Below are positions 43,752-51,928 of a DNA stretch of 64,000 nt, piece after piece (position 1 is the first letter of the stretch; each line of letters starts with the position of its first letter). Origin of the DNA: Thioclava sp. SK-1 (GTDB lineage Bacteria > Pseudomonadota > Alphaproteobacteria > Rhodobacterales > Rhodobacteraceae); contig NZ_MDHA01000025.1 of assembly GCF_001705665.1 (NCBI RefSeq), positions 206,171 to 270,170 of the forward strand, written 5' to 3'. The position numbers were made by a program, and so were the translations under genes. The notes under the pieces were generated by a model, which did no database searches, was not told where the DNA came from, and worked only from the letters and a program-made list of their open reading frames with translations.

Positions 43752-44723
43752 ATGAAAACGACATTTTTCCTACAAGGATCACAGATCATGGAGCTGGGCT
43801 ACCCCGTCGCCAGCATGGCATTTGATCGCAGCAATGACCTTTGGATGCTCGCATCCGATTTTTGCACCGATACGATGGGCCTTGAACTATCGCACAGCAA
43901 TGGGATCACGGAATTGCGCCGTGTGACGGGCGCGCTGGTTATGCGGGGGGTGTTGACGGCCGATATCCCTATCCTTTTGCAGCATCCCGACCGCGGAACA
44001 ATCCGCCTTGACCGCATCGAAATTGATGGCAGCCTTGCCATGTATCTTCCGTCAGAGCCGCTGATCCCTGGACAGACCTATGTCGAGGCCCAGCCGTTTG
44101 AGGCAGGGGGCCGCGCCGCCGGTCCCGAAGAAATCGCCCTGATGCCAGCCATGGCAACCGGCACATTGATCGCGACGGACGATGGGCCGCAGCCAATCGA
44201 CTGGCTGCGCCCCGGTGACAGGGTTTTGACCCGCGACAACGGATATCAACCTCTGCTATGGTTGGGGCAGCAAACCGTGCCGCGCAGATCGCCCAGCAAC
44301 ACGCGCCCGCTACTGATCCATGCCGGGCAGCTTGGCCCTGACTTGCCAGAGCGCGACCTGACCGTGACACCGCAAACGGGTATTTTATTGTCCGGGCCAG
44401 AATTGGAAATGTGGTTCGCGGAAAATGAAATGTTGGCACAGGCCAGCCATGTCGCGCCGCATGCCGATCCACAAGACGGGCGCCGCGTGGTCTATTCACT
44501 CCTATTTGAACAGCCCGAAGTGATCTTGGCAGAAGGGCTGTGGGTGGGATCAGTCCATGTCGACAGCAGTTACCTGACTATGCTGCCTGATCGCCTGCGC
44601 GCATCTTTAGCCAAGCGACTGGTGACACAGCATAAAACGGCGGCGCGCGCGTGGCTTGCACAATGGGAAACACAAATGTTCACCAAGGAGCGTCGTGCCA
44701 GCTCTGCCCGAATTACGGCATGA
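43752..44723 (+). CDS. Hint (hedgehog/intein) domain protein
   Basis: A 323-residue protein. Residues ~135-280 form a Hint_2-type domain: GTLIATDDGPQPIDWLRPGD, RVLTRDNGYQPLLWLGQ, then DLTVTPQTGILLSG and QASHVAP (block-B-like region). The usual nucleophilic Cys of the CF-x-x-GT start is Ala here (AMATGT), so self-cleavage by the normal route is unlikely. The N-terminal ~125 residues have no family I recognise. In Rhodobacterales such domains are common in exported RTX-type proteins, but there are no RTX repeats here. Single gene. Confidence 0.8.
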   Translation: MKTTFFLQGSQIMELGYPVASMAFDRSNDLWMLASDFCTDTMGLELSHSNGITELRRVTGALVMRGVLTADIPILLQHPDRGTIRLDRIEIDGSLAMYLPSEPLIPGQTYVEAQPFEAGGRAAGPEEIALMPAMATGTLIATDDGPQPIDWLRPGDRVLTRDNGYQPLLWLGQQTVPRRSPSNTRPLLIHAGQLGPDLPERDLTVTPQTGILLSGPELEMWFAENEMLAQASHVAPHADPQDGRRVVYSLLFEQPEVILAEGLWVGSVHVDSSYLTMLPDRLRASLAKRLVTQHKTAARAWLAQWETQMFTKERRASSARITA

Positions 44724-44865
44724 ATAACTCTCATTTCAGCGACAATTCGCCGTCAATATACGCAAAATTTCGCCACCTGATACAGTTGTCATAACACATT
44801 CGCTTATTTCCACTGTAAAGTCGCGCAGACTCCCCGGGTGGACCGGGCACTAATCCAAGGCGAAA

Positions 44866-45519
44866 ATGATGAACACCAAGATCCCTTTCCTGATGTCGGG
44901 CGTTGCAGCTATGGCGCTTGCAGCCTGTGAACCCACTGTCACCAATGACCCGAACTATCATACACGTTCGGCGGCGATTGCCGGCGCGGTTGTAGGTGGC
45001 GTTCTGGGTGCGACCTCTGGCGGTGACGAACGTCTGACCAAAGGTCTGGCAGGCGCCGCAGTGGGCGGTTTGGCCGGCGCAGCCATCGGCTCGCAACTGG
45101 ACAAACAGGCGCAAGAGCTGCGCCGCGATCTGGACATGCAGGGAACAACTGTCGTGAACACGGGTGAAAGCCTTGTCGTGACAATGCCACAAGATGTTCT
45201 CTTCGCGACGGACAGCTCCACGTTGCGTCCCGACCTGCAATCGGATCTGTATACTTTGGCAGGCAACTTGAACCGCTATCCAAATTCCACGCTGCAGGTT
45301 ATTGGCCATACCGATAATACGGGCGAAGCAGCCTATAACCAACGTCTGTCTGTGGACCGCGCGCGTTCTGTCGCCTCGGTTTTGATTGGCGCAGGCGTGT
45401 CATCAGGCCGGATCCAAACCATCGGTCGCGGCGAAGATCAGCCGGTGGCATCGAACTTGTCCGCAGAAGGTCGCGCTCAAAATCGCCGGGTTGAGCTGAT
45501 TATCACCCCGACAAACTGA
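44866..45519 (+). CDS. OmpA-family lipoprotein (YiaD-like)
   Basis: A 217-residue outer-membrane lipoprotein with lipobox Cys21 (MALAAC). A glycine-zipper segment follows (AAIAGAVVGGVLGATSGG, then GLAGAAVGGLAGAAIGSQ, ~40-85), probably membrane-inserting. The C-terminal OmpA domain (~105-215) has VLFATDSSTLRPDLQ, VIGHTDNTGEAAYNQRLSVD (peptidoglycan-binding) and GRGEDQPVASNLSAEGRAQN with NRRVEL. It should tie the outer membrane to the cell wall. A strong terminator follows. Confidence 0.93.
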   Translation: MMNTKIPFLMSGVAAMALAACEPTVTNDPNYHTRSAAIAGAVVGGVLGATSGGDERLTKGLAGAAVGGLAGAAIGSQLDKQAQELRRDLDMQGTTVVNTGESLVVTMPQDVLFATDSSTLRPDLQSDLYTLAGNLNRYPNSTLQVIGHTDNTGEAAYNQRLSVDRARSVASVLIGAGVSSGRIQTIGRGEDQPVASNLSAEGRAQNRRVELIITPTN

Positions 45520-45544
45520 TACAAACGCGCAATGTGAACGACAG

Positions 45545-45574
45545 GCCGGGTGCATCTAGGCGCCCGGCTTTTTT
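45545..45574 (+). terminator. Terminator after OmpA-family gene
   Basis: GCCGGGTGC / GCGCCCGGC stem (one G-U), six-base loop, then six T. Confidence 0.92.
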
Positions 45575-45635
45575 ATGATCTCTTGCGCATAGCCCCTTGT
45601 TTGGTCATAATTTTTAACCACACAGGAGAGCCACA

Positions 45636-46400
45636 ATGCCATTTCAGAAGATCGATGCGGAAAAGCTGGCGACCGCAATCATACGCCAGATTGAGGATTT
45701 GATCCTGCAAGGCATTTTACGCCCCGGTGATCGGCTTCCCTCTGAGCGCGAATTGTCTGAACGCCTTGGCGTATCCCGCCCGTCCCTTCGCGAAGCCGTC
45801 GCAGAGCTGCAAACCAGCGGACTTTTGGCCACGAAGGCGGGCTCTGGCATATATGTCGCCGAGGTCCTTGGCTCTGCCTTCTCGCCCGCGCTGATCCGAT
45901 TGTTCGCACGCTCAGATCAGGCCGTGTTTGACTATCTTTCCTTCCGCCGTGATGTGGAAGGGATGGCGGCAGAACGTGCCGCCCGCCTAGCCTCCGATGT
46001 GGATCTGAAGGTCATCGACGCTCTGTTTCGCAAGATGGAAGCCGCGCATTCCAAGCGCAACCCCACTGATGAGGCGGATCTGGACGCCCGCTTCCATTTG
46101 GCAATTATTGAGGCAAGTCATAACGTCATCATGTTGCATATGCTGCGGGCGATGTTTGAACTGCTAAGCGATGGCGTATTTTACGACCGCTCTGTGCTGT
46201 TCAAAAACCCAGCCATTCGCGGCGAGCTGTTAGAACAACATCGCGCGATCAATCAGGCGATCCAAGCCCGCGATCCCATTGCCGCCCGCGCTGCCGTCGC
46301 AGCCCATATGAATTTCGTGGAGCTGGAAATGACGCATAATCGCAAAGCCATGCGCCATCAGGCTACCGCGCAGATGCGTCTACAACAGATCGGGCATTAA
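45636..46400 (+). CDS. FadR/GntR-family transcriptional regulator (FCD)
   Basis: A 254-residue DNA-binding protein. The winged helix-turn-helix is at ~10-75 (ILRPGDRLPSERELSERLGV, SRPSLREAVAELQTSGLL), followed by the all-helical FCD ligand domain (~95-230) with the metal-binding type residues DLDARFHLAIIEASHN and H-x-x-I-N-Q-A-I. PdhR/LldR/FadR-like in layout; regulators of this group sense organic acids or acyl-CoA. CAGGAGAGCC upstream fixes the start. It shares a bidirectional terminator with the ATP synthase operon; its targets are not evident from context. Confidence 0.9.
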   Translation: MPFQKIDAEKLATAIIRQIEDLILQGILRPGDRLPSERELSERLGVSRPSLREAVAELQTSGLLATKAGSGIYVAEVLGSAFSPALIRLFARSDQAVFDYLSFRRDVEGMAAERAARLASDVDLKVIDALFRKMEAAHSKRNPTDEADLDARFHLAIIEASHNVIMLHMLRAMFELLSDGVFYDRSVLFKNPAIRGELLEQHRAINQAIQARDPIAARAAVAAHMNFVELEMTHNRKAMRHQATAQMRLQQIGH

Positions 46401-46427
46401 AAAACCCGACCATAAAGGCCGGGTTTT
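46401..46427. terminator. Bidirectional terminator between regulator and atp operon
   Basis: AAAACCCG-A-CC paired with GG-C-CGGGTTTT (11 bp, one mismatch), T-rich on both strands. Serves the plus-strand regulator and the minus-strand atp operon. Confidence 0.85.
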
Positions 46428-46449
46428 CAAATTCGATTTTCCGTGCAGA

Positions 46450-47004
46450 TCAGTGCAGGAGCTGTTCAACCTCAGTAATCGATGCATCAATCCTGCTGGA
46501 TTTATCCGCATCAGACATCTGATTGCGCAGGACTTCGGCAGCTGCCGAAACAGCGACAGTGATAGCACGGTCGCGCACAGCTTTAACCGCACCGGCTTCC
46601 GCCGATTCGATTTGATCTTGTGCCGCTTGAAGGCGACGCGCGATCGAAGCCTGAAGATCAGCTTTGGCCTGCTCCGCCGCCAGTTCCGCGTCACGCTTGG
46701 CATTGGCGACGATATCATCCGCCTGCGCCTGAACCTCACGCGATTTACGCTCATAGGTTGCCAGAATGGACTGGGCCTCTTCGCGCAGGCTACGAGCCTC
46801 TTCCAGATCCGATTTAATGCCAGCGGCGCGCTTATCCAGCAAACCACCCAGCATCGTCGGAACCTTGAAATAGACCAACACGCCGATGAACAGCAAGAAC
46901 CCTAGCAGAACGATGAAGTTCGTGTTGCCCAGGCTAAAGAACGGACCAGAAGCTGCCAAGGCAGGCTGCGCCGCAAGGATTAGAAGAAAAGCAAGCTTTT
47001 TCAA
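46450..47004 (-). CDS. atpF: ATP synthase F0 subunit b
   Basis: A 184-residue subunit. An N-terminal membrane helix ([20 protein letters not shown], ~28-48) is followed by a long charged coiled coil, forming half of the peripheral stalk that holds F1 to F0. Translation appears to start at TTG 47004 behind AAAGGAT. Last gene of the F0 operon; it begins four bases after the b' gene. Confidence 0.92.
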   Translation of the reverse strand: MKKLAFLLILAAQPALAASGPFFSLGNTNFIVLLGFLLFIGVLVYFKVPTMLGGLLDKRAAGIKSDLEEARSLREEAQSILATYERKSREVQAQADDIVANAKRDAELAAEQAKADLQASIARRLQAAQDQIESAEAGAVKAVRDRAITVAVSAAAEVLRNQMSDADKSSRIDASITEVEQLLH

Positions 47005-47008
47005 AATC

Positions 47009-47566
47009 TTATCCTTTCAACCGGGTGGACACAGCAGCGTCGACAACGGCTTTGTCCGCGTTCCCGCCCAAAGCTGCCACAATTGCAAGCGCCGTGTCCT
47101 TTGCAACGGTATCAACCGCTTCAACAGCACCGGCTTGAATTTCGGCAATCTTTGCTTGGCTTTCAGTGGTTTTCGCTGCGATCTCGGCATCGGCCCGCAC
47201 GATAGCGGCATCGACATCTTTTTGGATCGCGGCGCGCGCTTCGCCAACAATTGCCTGCGCTTGCGCACGGGCGTCAGCAAGCGCCTTTTCATAGGCAGCT
47301 TCAGCGTCTTTCGCCTTCAGCTTGTAATCTTCGGCGGCCGCAAGGTCACCCGAGATCGTGCCCTGACGATCTGCCAACACGGAAGAAATCCGCGGCAGCG
47401 CAATCTTCGAAAGCAGCCAGTAGATCGCGACAAGCGTCACCAGAAGCCAGAAGATCAGGTTCCCAAAATACGAGGGCTCAAGCTGCGGCATCGGTGCAAG
47501 AGCCGCACCATGTGCAGCATCCGCCGCGCCATGCGCCATTTCGGCAGCTTCGTGTTCTGTTGCCAT
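47009..47566 (-). CDS. atpX: ATP synthase F0 subunit b'
   Basis: A 185-residue second b-type subunit, as found in photosynthetic-lineage alphaproteobacteria, making an asymmetric b/b' stalk. After an Ala/His-rich N-terminus ([18 protein letters not shown]) comes a membrane helix ([20 protein letters not shown]) and a coiled coil. ATG 47566 is used rather than the frame opening at 47623, which runs into the atpE hairpin. Confidence 0.9.
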   Translation of the reverse strand: MATEHEAAEMAHGAADAAHGAALAPMPQLEPSYFGNLIFWLLVTLVAIYWLLSKIALPRISSVLADRQGTISGDLAAAEDYKLKAKDAEAAYEKALADARAQAQAIVGEARAAIQKDVDAAIVRADAEIAAKTTESQAKIAEIQAGAVEAVDTVAKDTALAIVAALGGNADKAVVDAAVSTRLKG

Positions 47567-47610
47567 TTCGTCTACCCTTTTGGACCAGATCGACGGTCCT
47601 GTCTCAAACT

Positions 47611-47636
47611 CGGAAGGGCCCATCCGGGCCCCTCCG
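47611..47636 (-). promoter_or_regulatory. Intercistronic hairpin downstream of atpE
   Basis: On the transcribed strand: CGGAGGGGCCC / GGGCCCTTCCG, 11 pairs (one G-U) with a four-base loop, between atpE and the b' gene and without a T-tract. Probably protects upstream mRNA and so raises subunit c output. Confidence 0.65.
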
Positions 47637-47659
47637 TCCGCAATAATGCGAAAAGGGGA

Positions 47660-47896
47660 TTAGACCGCGAACAACAAAAGCAGAGCGACGAGGAATGCAA
47701 AGATGCCCAGTGCTTCTGCGAATGCCATGCCGATGAACAACGTGGCGGTCTGACCGGCGGCTGCCGACGGGTTGCGAAGCGCGCCGTTCAGGAAGTTGCC
47801 GGCGACATTGCCAACACCCATTGCTGCGCCTGCCATGCCGATGCATGCGAGACCTGCGCCGAGGTACTGACCGAGTTCAGAGATGCTGCCTTCCAT
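47660..47896 (-). CDS. atpE: ATP synthase F0 subunit c
   Basis: A 78-residue, two-helix membrane proteolipid that forms the rotor ring. The Gly-rich first helix ([20 protein letters not shown]), polar loop ALRNPS (Arg41) and second helix with proton-carrying Glu61 ([13 protein letters not shown]) are all present. A strong AGGAG precedes ATG 47896. Needed in many copies per enzyme, which fits the hairpin just downstream. Confidence 0.96.
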   Translation of the reverse strand: MEGSISELGQYLGAGLACIGMAGAAMGVGNVAGNFLNGALRNPSAAAGQTATLFIGMAFAEALGIFAFLVALLLLFAV

Positions 47897-47950
47897 GGGA
47901 ATAGCTCCTTGAAGATTTGAAAGGTTGATAAGGGGATCGCAGTCCGGTGC

Positions 47951-48700
47951 TTAGTGCGCCGGGTGCAATGCGTCTTTCAGATAGACGCATGTAAGGATGG
48001 TGAACACATAGGCTTGGATAAGCGCTACGAGCACCTCAAGACCGTACATTGCGGTGATTGCAACCACCGACACCGGGCTGATCAACGCAATGGCTGCAAA
48101 GCCTGCGAACACTTTGATCACCGCGTGGCCAGCCATAACGTTGCCAGCAAGTCGGATGGAGTGCGACACCGGACGCACGAAATAGGAAATAACCTCGATG
48201 ACCGCCAAGACCGGACGCAATGGCAGCGGCGCAGCCGTCACCCAGAACAATCCAAAGAAATGCGTGCCATGCTTGACGAAACCGATAACCGTCACGCCAA
48301 GGAATACAAACACAGCCAAAACCGCAGTCACTGCGATATGCGATGTGGTTGAAAAGCTCATCGGAATCAGGCCAAGGAAATTGGCGAATACGATAAAGCA
48401 GAACAACGTCATAATATATGGGAAATATTTCAGGCCCTCTTTGCCTGTAATATCCTCAACCATCTTATGTACCAGACCAAATGTCAGCTCTGCCAGCGAT
48501 TGCGACCGCGATGGAACAATCGCACGACCACGGGTGCCAACCACCAAAACCAATGCGATCGCCAACACAGTCAATGCAAACCACAAGGTCGCATTTGTGG
48601 GCGTGTACCAATGAATCGCACCATCTCCGAAAAGCGGTGTGACCATGAACTGGTCCATAGGGTGGAATTCAAGCCCGCCAGATTCTGCGCCAGTCGCCAA
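47951..48700 (-). CDS. atpB: ATP synthase F0 subunit a
   Basis: A 249-residue inner-membrane stator subunit with about six helices. The essential Arg lies in [12 protein letters not shown] near 180, and the C-terminal [18 protein letters not shown] is also typical. The likely start is TTG 48700, five bases after AGGGAAGA and two bases past the atpI stop; an in-frame ATG at 48658 is an alternative. Confidence 0.94.
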   Translation of the reverse strand: MATGAESGGLEFHPMDQFMVTPLFGDGAIHWYTPTNATLWFALTVLAIALVLVVGTRGRAIVPSRSQSLAELTFGLVHKMVEDITGKEGLKYFPYIMTLFCFIVFANFLGLIPMSFSTTSHIAVTAVLAVFVFLGVTVIGFVKHGTHFFGLFWVTAAPLPLRPVLAVIEVISYFVRPVSHSIRLAGNVMAGHAVIKVFAGFAAIALISPVSVVAITAMYGLEVLVALIQAYVFTILTCVYLKDALHPAH

Positions 48701-48702
48701 GA

Positions 48703-49032
48703 CTATCTTCCCTCTTTTGTGCGGCTCGCCTCGGCAGCCGCGCGTTTCTCATTCATCTCAGCCGCGCTTCGCATCATCACGCGAACGCCAGCCACAAGCC
48801 CCAGCAAGGTAAACACCACCATGAAAATTGGCAGCGTCCCAAACAAGGCATCAAGGCCATATCCAATGCCGAACCCGATGCCCAGCCCTGAACACATCTC
48901 AACGACCATTCGCCATGCCATCTCGGTCTGGGCGATGCCGCCCTGACCTGACGGCTCCGCTTTACCGACTTTCGCTGCCTTTATCCGCTTTTCGAGTGCC
49001 TCGAGGCGGTCTGGATCAGGGTGGTCGGACAT
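48703..49032 (-). CDS. atpI: ATP synthase protein I
   Basis: A 109-residue small membrane protein with two helices ([20 protein letters not shown], then [20 protein letters not shown]) and charged ends; the AtpI/gene-1 layout. It assists c-ring assembly or Mg2+ supply. First gene of atpI-B-E-b'-b; the F1 genes are not in this window, as is usual in this group. Confidence 0.88.
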   Translation of the reverse strand: MSDHPDPDRLEALEKRIKAAKVGKAEPSGQGGIAQTEMAWRMVVEMCSGLGIGFGIGYGLDALFGTLPIFMVVFTLLGLVAGVRVMMRSAAEMNEKRAAAEASRTKEGR

Positions 49033-49211
49033 GGTTTGGCCCTTGGTCTCGTTGTGTTGGTGATACCTGTCACGGCTTAGTGAGTCAACGCCGTTAGCAC
49101 TTGTTAAGTATTCGCCTAAAGTATTGATTTAAAACGACACCGCATTTTTCTAACTTGCTGAAACGGTCGACTTCCTCCGCAACCGCCCTGCCCCAGCCCG
49201 CCATATGATAT

Positions 49212-49227
49212 TCAACCGATTGGTTGA
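49212..49227. promoter_or_regulatory. Inverted repeat, likely ArsR-family operator
   Basis: TCAACC-N4-GGTTGA, a perfect six-base inverted repeat 30 bases ahead of the regulator's start codon. Spacing and sequence resemble sites bound by ArsR-type repressors. Confidence 0.6.
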
Positions 49228-49256
49228 CGAAGCACAATACTCAGGCCAAACACCAT

Positions 49257-49613
49257 ATGATGACCACTGCTTCAAACCCCAAACTGGATGCGATCTTCGC
49301 TGCGCTCGCCGACCCCACCCGGCGCGCAATCCTGACGATGTTGCTTGAAGATGATATGGCCGTCACCGACGTGGCAGAGCCATTTCAAATGTCTTTGGCT
49401 GCCGTATCGAAACATCTGGGCATTCTCAGTAACGCAGGGCTTATCGCACAGGAAAAGCGCGGTCGGGTCAAATGGTGCAAACTTGAACCCGATGGTATGC
49501 GCGCCGCCATGACCTGGATCCAAAGCTTCGGACAGCTGGACTGTATCGACCTCGACGCACTTGAACGTTTCGTCGAAACTGAACTGTCCGATCCTCCTTC
49601 ATCTTGCCTATAA
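49257..49613 (+). CDS. ArsR-family transcriptional regulator
   Basis: A ~118-residue winged-helix protein. LDAIFAALADPTRRAILTML and SLAAVSKHLGILSNAGLIAQ (recognition helix) followed by the EKRGRVKWCKLEPDGM wing are typical ArsR. It lacks the ELCVCDL metal-binding motif, placing it with the non-metal (PadR/SRPBCC-associated) ArsR group. ATG at 49257 or 49260; a TTG at 49224 would put the operator in the coding region. No SRPBCC partner gene is adjacent, so its target is uncertain. Confidence 0.85.
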   Translation: MMTTASNPKLDAIFAALADPTRRAILTMLLEDDMAVTDVAEPFQMSLAAVSKHLGILSNAGLIAQEKRGRVKWCKLEPDGMRAAMTWIQSFGQLDCIDLDALERFVETELSDPPSSCL

Positions 49614-49665
49614 ATATCCAAATTCCGTCGCCGGGCACGCAGCCCGACGCCGGGGCGTCTCATAT

Positions 49666-51639
49666 TCACGCCACTTTCTGCCCGTCAGCCACCAGCGTGA
49701 CGATGTCGCTCATAATTCGGTTCAGCTCAAAATCCTTTGGCGTGTACACCCGTGCCACACCATAAGATGTCAATTTCGCTGCATCTTCATCGGGAATAAT
49801 CCCCCCGACGATCACCGGTACATGCCCCAGATCCGCTGCGCGCATCCGTTCCATCAGATCCTGGACCAGCGGCACATGGCTTCCCGATAAAATAGAGACA
49901 CCCACCACATGCGCCTCATCCGCGATCGCTTGCGCGACGATCTGCTCCGGTGTCAGCCGAATGCCGTCATAGGTGATATCCATACCGCAATCGCGCGCAC
50001 GAAAGGCAATTTGCTCGGCGCCGTTGGAATGCCCATCCAGGCCCGGCTTACCCACCAGGAATTTCAAACGTCGCCCCAATGTCGCACTGACCATATTCAC
50101 CGCCTCACGAATATCATCCAGCCCTTCGGTCCGGTTCGACGGATTGGCCGACACGCCTGTTGGTCCACGATACTCGCCATGGACAGCGCGCATCACCCCG
50201 GCCCATTCGCCAGTTGTCACCCCTGCACGGGCCGCCTCAATGGACGCAGGCATCACATTTTCACCCTTTGAGGCCGCAAGTTGCAGCGCCTTCAGTGCCG
50301 TCGCGACCCGATCTGCGTCGCGTTGCACCCGCCACTCATTCAACCGGCCGATCTGTTCGGCCTCTACCGCCGGATCCACGACCATGATGCCACCGTCCCC
50401 GGCGGTCAGCGGCGAGGGCTCGCCCTGCTGCCAGCGGTTCACACCGACAACGATGGTTTCCTCTGCCTCAATACGCCCAATTCGGGCAGCGTTAGAATCG
50501 ACCAGACGCGCTTTCATATAGTCAATCGCCGCAATCGCGCCGCCCATCGCATCAATCTGCGCCAATTCAGAGCGCGCTTCTTCCTTCAGCAAGTCCACCT
50601 TACGCTCAATCGCAGGGTTGCCAACAAACAGATCATCATATTCCAACAGATCAGTTTCATAGGCCATAATCTGCTGCATCCGCAGCGACCATTGCTGATC
50701 CCATGGGCGCGGCAGCCCCAATGCCTCATTCCAGGCGGGCAATTGCACCGCCCGCGCCCGAGCGTTTTTCGACAATGTCACAGCCAGCATTTCGATCAAG
50801 ATGCGATAGACGTTATTCTCTGGCTGCTGTTCGGTCAGGCCCAACGAATTCACCTGCACCCCATAGCGGAAGCGACGATATTTAGCGTCCTCAATACCAT
50901 AGCGGTCACGGCATATCTCGTCCCACAGCTCGGTAAAGGCACGCATCTTGCACATCTCTGTCACAAAGCGGATGCCTGCATTCACAAAAAATGAAATCCG
51001 CCCAACCATCGCCGGGAAGGCCTCGGTTGGGACTTTGTTTTTCAAATCATCCAAAACAGCGATCGCGGTGGCCAATGCAAAGGCCAGCTCTTGTTGCGGG
51101 GTCGCCCCTGCCTCTTGCAGGTGATAGGAACACACATTCATCGGGTTCCATTTCGGCAGATGCTCTCGCGTATAGGCCGCCACATCTGTGATCATCGCCA
51201 AAGAAGGTTTGGGCGGGCAGATATATGTGCCGCGCGACAGATATTCCTTCACCAGATCATTTTGCACGGTGCCTTGCAACTTTGCGACATCGGCGCCCTG
51301 CTCTTGTGCCACGGCGATATATAGCGACAGCAACCAAGGTGCCGTCGCATTGATCGTCATCGATGTGTTCATCTGCTCCAGCGGAATCTGATCAAACAGC
51401 GCGCGCATATCGCCCAGATGGCACACGGGCACGCCCACTTTGCCCACCTCGCCGCGCGACAGAATATGATCGCTGTCATATCCTGTCTGTGTGGGCAGAT
51501 CGAAGGCCACCGACAGACCTGTCTGCCCTTTGGACAGATTAGACCGATACAGCGCATTTGACGCGCTGGCGGTTGAATGCCCAGCATAGGTGCGGAACAA
51601 CCACGGGCGGTCGCGTGTCTGTGTCTTGGTCTGCGTCAT
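49666..51639 (-). CDS. meaA: Ethylmalonyl-CoA mutase (MeaA)
   Basis: A 657-residue B12-dependent mutase that converts (2R)-ethylmalonyl-CoA to methylsuccinyl-CoA in the ethylmalonyl-CoA pathway for C2 assimilation. The N-terminal substrate barrel contains RPWLFRTYAGHSTASASNAL and VAFDLPTQTGYDSDH; the C-terminal cobalamin domain has DGHSNGAEQIAFRARD (the D-x-H-x-x-G cobalt-binding motif) and GVSILSGSH. The N-terminal RPWLFRTYAG block with ccr next door makes the ethylmalonyl assignment firm over methylmalonyl-CoA mutase. ATG 51639 follows GGGGGAAG. Confidence 0.94.
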   Translation of the reverse strand: MTQTKTQTRDRPWLFRTYAGHSTASASNALYRSNLSKGQTGLSVAFDLPTQTGYDSDHILSRGEVGKVGVPVCHLGDMRALFDQIPLEQMNTSMTINATAPWLLSLYIAVAQEQGADVAKLQGTVQNDLVKEYLSRGTYICPPKPSLAMITDVAAYTREHLPKWNPMNVCSYHLQEAGATPQQELAFALATAIAVLDDLKNKVPTEAFPAMVGRISFFVNAGIRFVTEMCKMRAFTELWDEICRDRYGIEDAKYRRFRYGVQVNSLGLTEQQPENNVYRILIEMLAVTLSKNARARAVQLPAWNEALGLPRPWDQQWSLRMQQIMAYETDLLEYDDLFVGNPAIERKVDLLKEEARSELAQIDAMGGAIAAIDYMKARLVDSNAARIGRIEAEETIVVGVNRWQQGEPSPLTAGDGGIMVVDPAVEAEQIGRLNEWRVQRDADRVATALKALQLAASKGENVMPASIEAARAGVTTGEWAGVMRAVHGEYRGPTGVSANPSNRTEGLDDIREAVNMVSATLGRRLKFLVGKPGLDGHSNGAEQIAFRARDCGMDITYDGIRLTPEQIVAQAIADEAHVVGVSILSGSHVPLVQDLMERMRAADLGHVPVIVGGIIPDEDAAKLTSYGVARVYTPKDFELNRIMSDIVTLVADGQKVA

Positions 51640-51662
51640 AGCATCTTCCCCCTCAGAGAATT

Positions 51663-51672
51663 CTTTGCGCAA
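51663..51672 (-). promoter_or_regulatory. TTGCGCAAAG motif upstream of meaA
   Basis: The ten-base motif TTGCGCAAAG reads in the direction of meaA transcription, 24 bases ahead of the start codon. The same ten bases occur upstream of ccr in its own direction. Confidence 0.4.
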
Positions 51673-51852
51673 CAAAATTACGAGTTGAGCCTATTAAGCG
51701 AAATATTACACCCATGTCAATTCGCCGCAATGCGGCAGAAAGTCGGAGCGGCTAGCTGCACAGCAAAACCATAGATAATTGTATGTTTTAACAGCATCCC
51801 ACAAACGTATAAGACATAAAATTACAAAAACACATCAATAGTCATTGCATTA

Positions 51853-51862
51853 TTGCGCAAAG
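51853..51862 (+). promoter_or_regulatory. TTGCGCAAAG motif upstream of ccr
   Basis: Same ten-base motif as at 51663-51672, here in the direction of ccr, 67 bases before its start codon. A candidate site for a shared regulator of both pathway genes. Confidence 0.4.
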
Positions 51863-51928
51863 GCCTTGTATGACTCTCCTCAACGCCGCACCGATTCTGC
51901 ATTGCGGCACGAGGAGGAGGATACGGGA

